Shown piece after piece: positions 62,390-64,000 of a stretch of DNA of 64,000 bases (positions are counted from its first letter, which is position 1; every line of letters starts with the position of its first letter). Origin of the DNA: FEN-1297 sp964618785. GTDB taxonomy: Bacteria > Bacteroidota > Ignavibacteria > Ignavibacteriales > Ignavibacteriaceae. The notes beneath the pieces were generated by a model, which had not been told where the DNA came from, searched no databases, and was given only the letters and a program-made list of their open reading frames with translations. The position numbers and the translations under genes are program-made. The stretch spans positions 1-64,000 of the forward strand of contig CAZUCY010000002.1 in assembly GCA_964618785.1 (NCBI GenBank). Direction: 5' to 3'.

Positions 62390-63847
62390 ATGATTGCAAA
62401 TAATAGTCATATAAACATCCTTCTTGTTGAAGATGAAGATTTTGATGTTAAAAGGATTAAAAATACTGTCAATTATTATGATACAAGAATAAAAGTGCTC
62501 GATACTGTCTCAAATGGAATGGCGGCATTGGACCTGATTGGCAATAATGCGGATAAATATGATGTTGTAATATTAGATTATCAAATATCGGGCGGGTTAA
62601 AAGGCGAAGAGCTTATTTATAAAATAAAAGAGTGTGACCCTTTTATACAGATTATTGTTATTACTAAAATGACGATAAATATTACTGATTATAACTTTGC
62701 AAATAACCTTATTAAATCGGGCGCATTTTGGTATGGCACTAAATATCCCGGCAATATTGAAGATTATATTTATCAACCGACGGATTTTATCCTTAGCATT
62801 TTTAATGCTTATGAAAAGAAAAAACTTGAAAAGCATAATATCAAATCAGATAAAAAACTGAAACAAAATATTTATAATCTGTTAGAGATGAAGAAAATTA
62901 TCGGCGAATCCGAGCCCATAGTTCAGCTTAAAGATTGTATTGAAAGATATGCCAAAACAGATGTTAATATTTTGGTTAACGGACCTTCCGGTACCGGAAA
63001 AGAATTGGTCGCCTGGAATATTCATCTTAAGAGTAAAAGAAAATATGAGAATTTTGTGCCTATTAATTGCGGAAGTATTCCCGCTGAATTAATTGAAAGC
63101 GAATTATTCGGTTATGAGAAGGGAGCTTTTACGGGGGCTAACAGCAGTAAACAGGGGCTGTTTGAAATTGCGCATAATGGCACTATATTTCTTGATGAAG
63201 TTGCTGAACTGCCTCTTCCGGCGCAGGTAAAATTATTACGCGTTATCCAGGAAGGTGAAATAGAAAAAATAGGCAGGAGGCAGAAACTTTCTGTTAATGT
63301 CAGAATAATTGCAGCGACAAATAAAAATCTTACCAATGAAGTTAACAACGGCAGGTTTAGAGAAGATTTATACTACCGGCTGAATGTTGTGCCTCTGGAT
63401 ATTGTCCCTTTGAGGCAAAGAGGAGATGATATAATTTTATTGTTTGATTATTTTATTCAATACTTTAGCCAGGATCTTGAAGTTGAAATTCCAAAAGTTG
63501 AAGATAAAGCTAAGGAAATATTACTTAATTATAAATGGCCCGGGAACGTAAGAGAATTAAGAAATGTTGTGCAAAGACTTATTCTCAATTGCCATGGCAC
63601 CATTAACGCCAAAGACATCAGCAACCCGATGATTTTAAGAGACCATGGTATTGTAAAAGAAGAAACCGATTTTAACGACTTGTACCAGGGGCAGGTCCTT
63701 CAATTAAAAGAAATGGAAAAGATTTTTAGAAAAAAATATTTCCAATATGTTAGGAGTATTTCTAGTTCCGATTCAAGTGCTGCTGAAAAATTGGGACTTG
63801 CTCCATCCAATTATTATAGAATGTGTAAGGAACTGGGAATTAAGTAA
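62390..63847 (+). CDS. Sigma-54-dependent response regulator (NtrC family)
   Basis: The 485-residue regulator has a receiver (1-135) with the acidic pocket LLVEDEDFD, phosphoacceptor Asp63 in VVILDYQISGG, and the Lys in GTKYPG. The sigma-54-interacting AAA+ domain (about 175-415) has Walker A GPSGTGKE (about 198-205), GAFTGA (about 245-250), Walker B GTIFLDEVAELP and WPGNVRELRNVV. The C-terminal helix-turn-helix region is SSAAEKLGLAPSNYYRMCKEL (without the usual Fis length). It activates sigma-54 promoters when phosphorylated; its targets are presumably glycan genes, by context. Confidence 0.93.
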   Translation: MIANNSHINILLVEDEDFDVKRIKNTVNYYDTRIKVLDTVSNGMAALDLIGNNADKYDVVILDYQISGGLKGEELIYKIKECDPFIQIIVITKMTINITDYNFANNLIKSGAFWYGTKYPGNIEDYIYQPTDFILSIFNAYEKKKLEKHNIKSDKKLKQNIYNLLEMKKIIGESEPIVQLKDCIERYAKTDVNILVNGPSGTGKELVAWNIHLKSKRKYENFVPINCGSIPAELIESELFGYEKGAFTGANSSKQGLFEIAHNGTIFLDEVAELPLPAQVKLLRVIQEGEIEKIGRRQKLSVNVRIIAATNKNLTNEVNNGRFREDLYYRLNVVPLDIVPLRQRGDDIILLFDYFIQYFSQDLEVEIPKVEDKAKEILLNYKWPGNVRELRNVVQRLILNCHGTINAKDISNPMILRDHGIVKEETDFNDLYQGQVLQLKEMEKIFRKKYFQYVRSISSSDSSAAEKLGLAPSNYYRMCKELGIK

Positions 63848-63916
63848 TTGATTCAGCTTAACCGCTAATTGTTTTATCCTTAGCAGCCTGTGATTTCAGT
63901 TATGAGTCTTCTGAAA
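63848..63916. repeat. Degenerate copy of the GCCCATGAC hairpin repeat
   Basis: AGCAGCCTGTGATTTCAGTT at about 63883-63902 aligns with AGCAGCCCATGACTTTAGTC at 40461-40480, differing at five or six positions. It lies between two convergent genes, where such hairpins usually sit. Confidence 0.4.
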
Positions 63917-64000
63917 TTAAAATTTCTCTTCGGTTAATCTGAATATAACCCATTCATCCATTGGTTTAGCGCCTATGTTTTTGTAAAAATTTATAGAGGG
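63917..64000 (-). CDS. GNAT-family N-acetyltransferase, C-terminal end (partial)
   Basis: The minus strand from the window edge to a TAA at 63917-63919 encodes 27 residues: NFYKNIGAKPMDEWVIFRL followed by TEEKF. This is the typical end of a GNAT acetyltransferase of the FYxxxGAxxMDEWxxxRL type. The N-terminal part lies beyond base 64000. It is convergent with the response regulator. Confidence 0.8.
   Translation of the reverse strand, partial: PSINFYKNIGAKPMDEWVIFRLTEEKF

Noticed and set aside
1..64000. CRISPR arrays, tRNA and rRNA genes
   Set aside because: No regularly spaced repeats of 24-40 nt, and no T-loop/anticodon arrangement or rRNA-like segment was seen by eye. A covariance-model search would settle this.
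1..64000. SusD homologues next to the TonB receptors
   Set aside because: None of the proteins downstream has the SusD TPR/lipoprotein pattern; the neighbours are T9SS-tailed beta-helix proteins.

Overview
The window reads as AT-rich chromosomal DNA from a polysaccharide-degrading member of the Bacteroidota/Chlorobi/Ignavibacteriota group. Four predicted secreted proteins end in the type IX secretion (T9SS) sorting tail with the NYPNPFNP signature that is common in Ignavibacteria and relatives. Both TonB-dependent receptors carry an N-terminal carboxypeptidase-regulatory-like domain. Non-ATG starts and Shine-Dalgarno sites of AGGAGG type are frequent. The genus assignment is inference; there is no rRNA in the window.

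Layout. (1) 1-11364, first glycan locus: the tail of an unidentified gene, a TonB-dependent receptor, a T9SS-sorted beta-helix-like protein, two tandemly duplicated DUF4434-type glycoside-hydrolase-like proteins, and a Tat-exported AGE-family epimerase. (2) 11380-14758, an amino-sugar catabolic block with visibly higher G+C at third codon positions: sugar/H+ symporter, ROK kinase and NanE-type epimerase. (3) 15052-33586, mostly housekeeping: def-fmt, a Cys/Met-metabolism PLP enzyme, xseA-xseB-dxs-oxidoreductase-PhoB/PhoR-like pair in one tight run, rplU-rpmA, then mdh, an RsbW-like ATPase, a large outer-membrane-like protein, a beta-CASP nuclease and rsmI on the minus strand, and an orphan cheW. 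(4) 34164-59229, second glycan locus for plant cell wall polysaccharides: GH5, a truncated GH2 remnant, an esterase, GH51 with PA14, GH28, a carbohydrate-binding T9SS protein, a TPR/thioredoxin-like protein, a second TonB receptor plus beta-helix T9SS pair, GH9, an exported cellobiose/mannobiose 2-epimerase-like protein, GH105, a membrane-anchored glutaredoxin and an SDR. (5) 59580-63847, a compact signalling unit: membrane-anchored solute-binding protein, histidine kinase and sigma-54-dependent response regulator. A GNAT acetyltransferase runs off the right edge.

How the parts fit. Surface enzymes (GH9, GH5, GH51, GH28, esterase) would cut cellulose, hemicellulose and pectin. TonB receptors would import oligosaccharides, and periplasmic GH105 and epimerases would process them. 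The receptors resemble the Xanthomonas/Caulobacter type rather than SusC, and no SusD is present. Instead each receptor is followed by a homologous T9SS-sorted beta-helix protein. This repeated pair, and the permease-less solute-binding protein/kinase/NtrC trio, are the two best candidates for an undescribed system. Between the loci lie hairpin-rich repeats, a 16-nt tandem array and several decayed reading frames, showing that the accessory regions have been rearranged.
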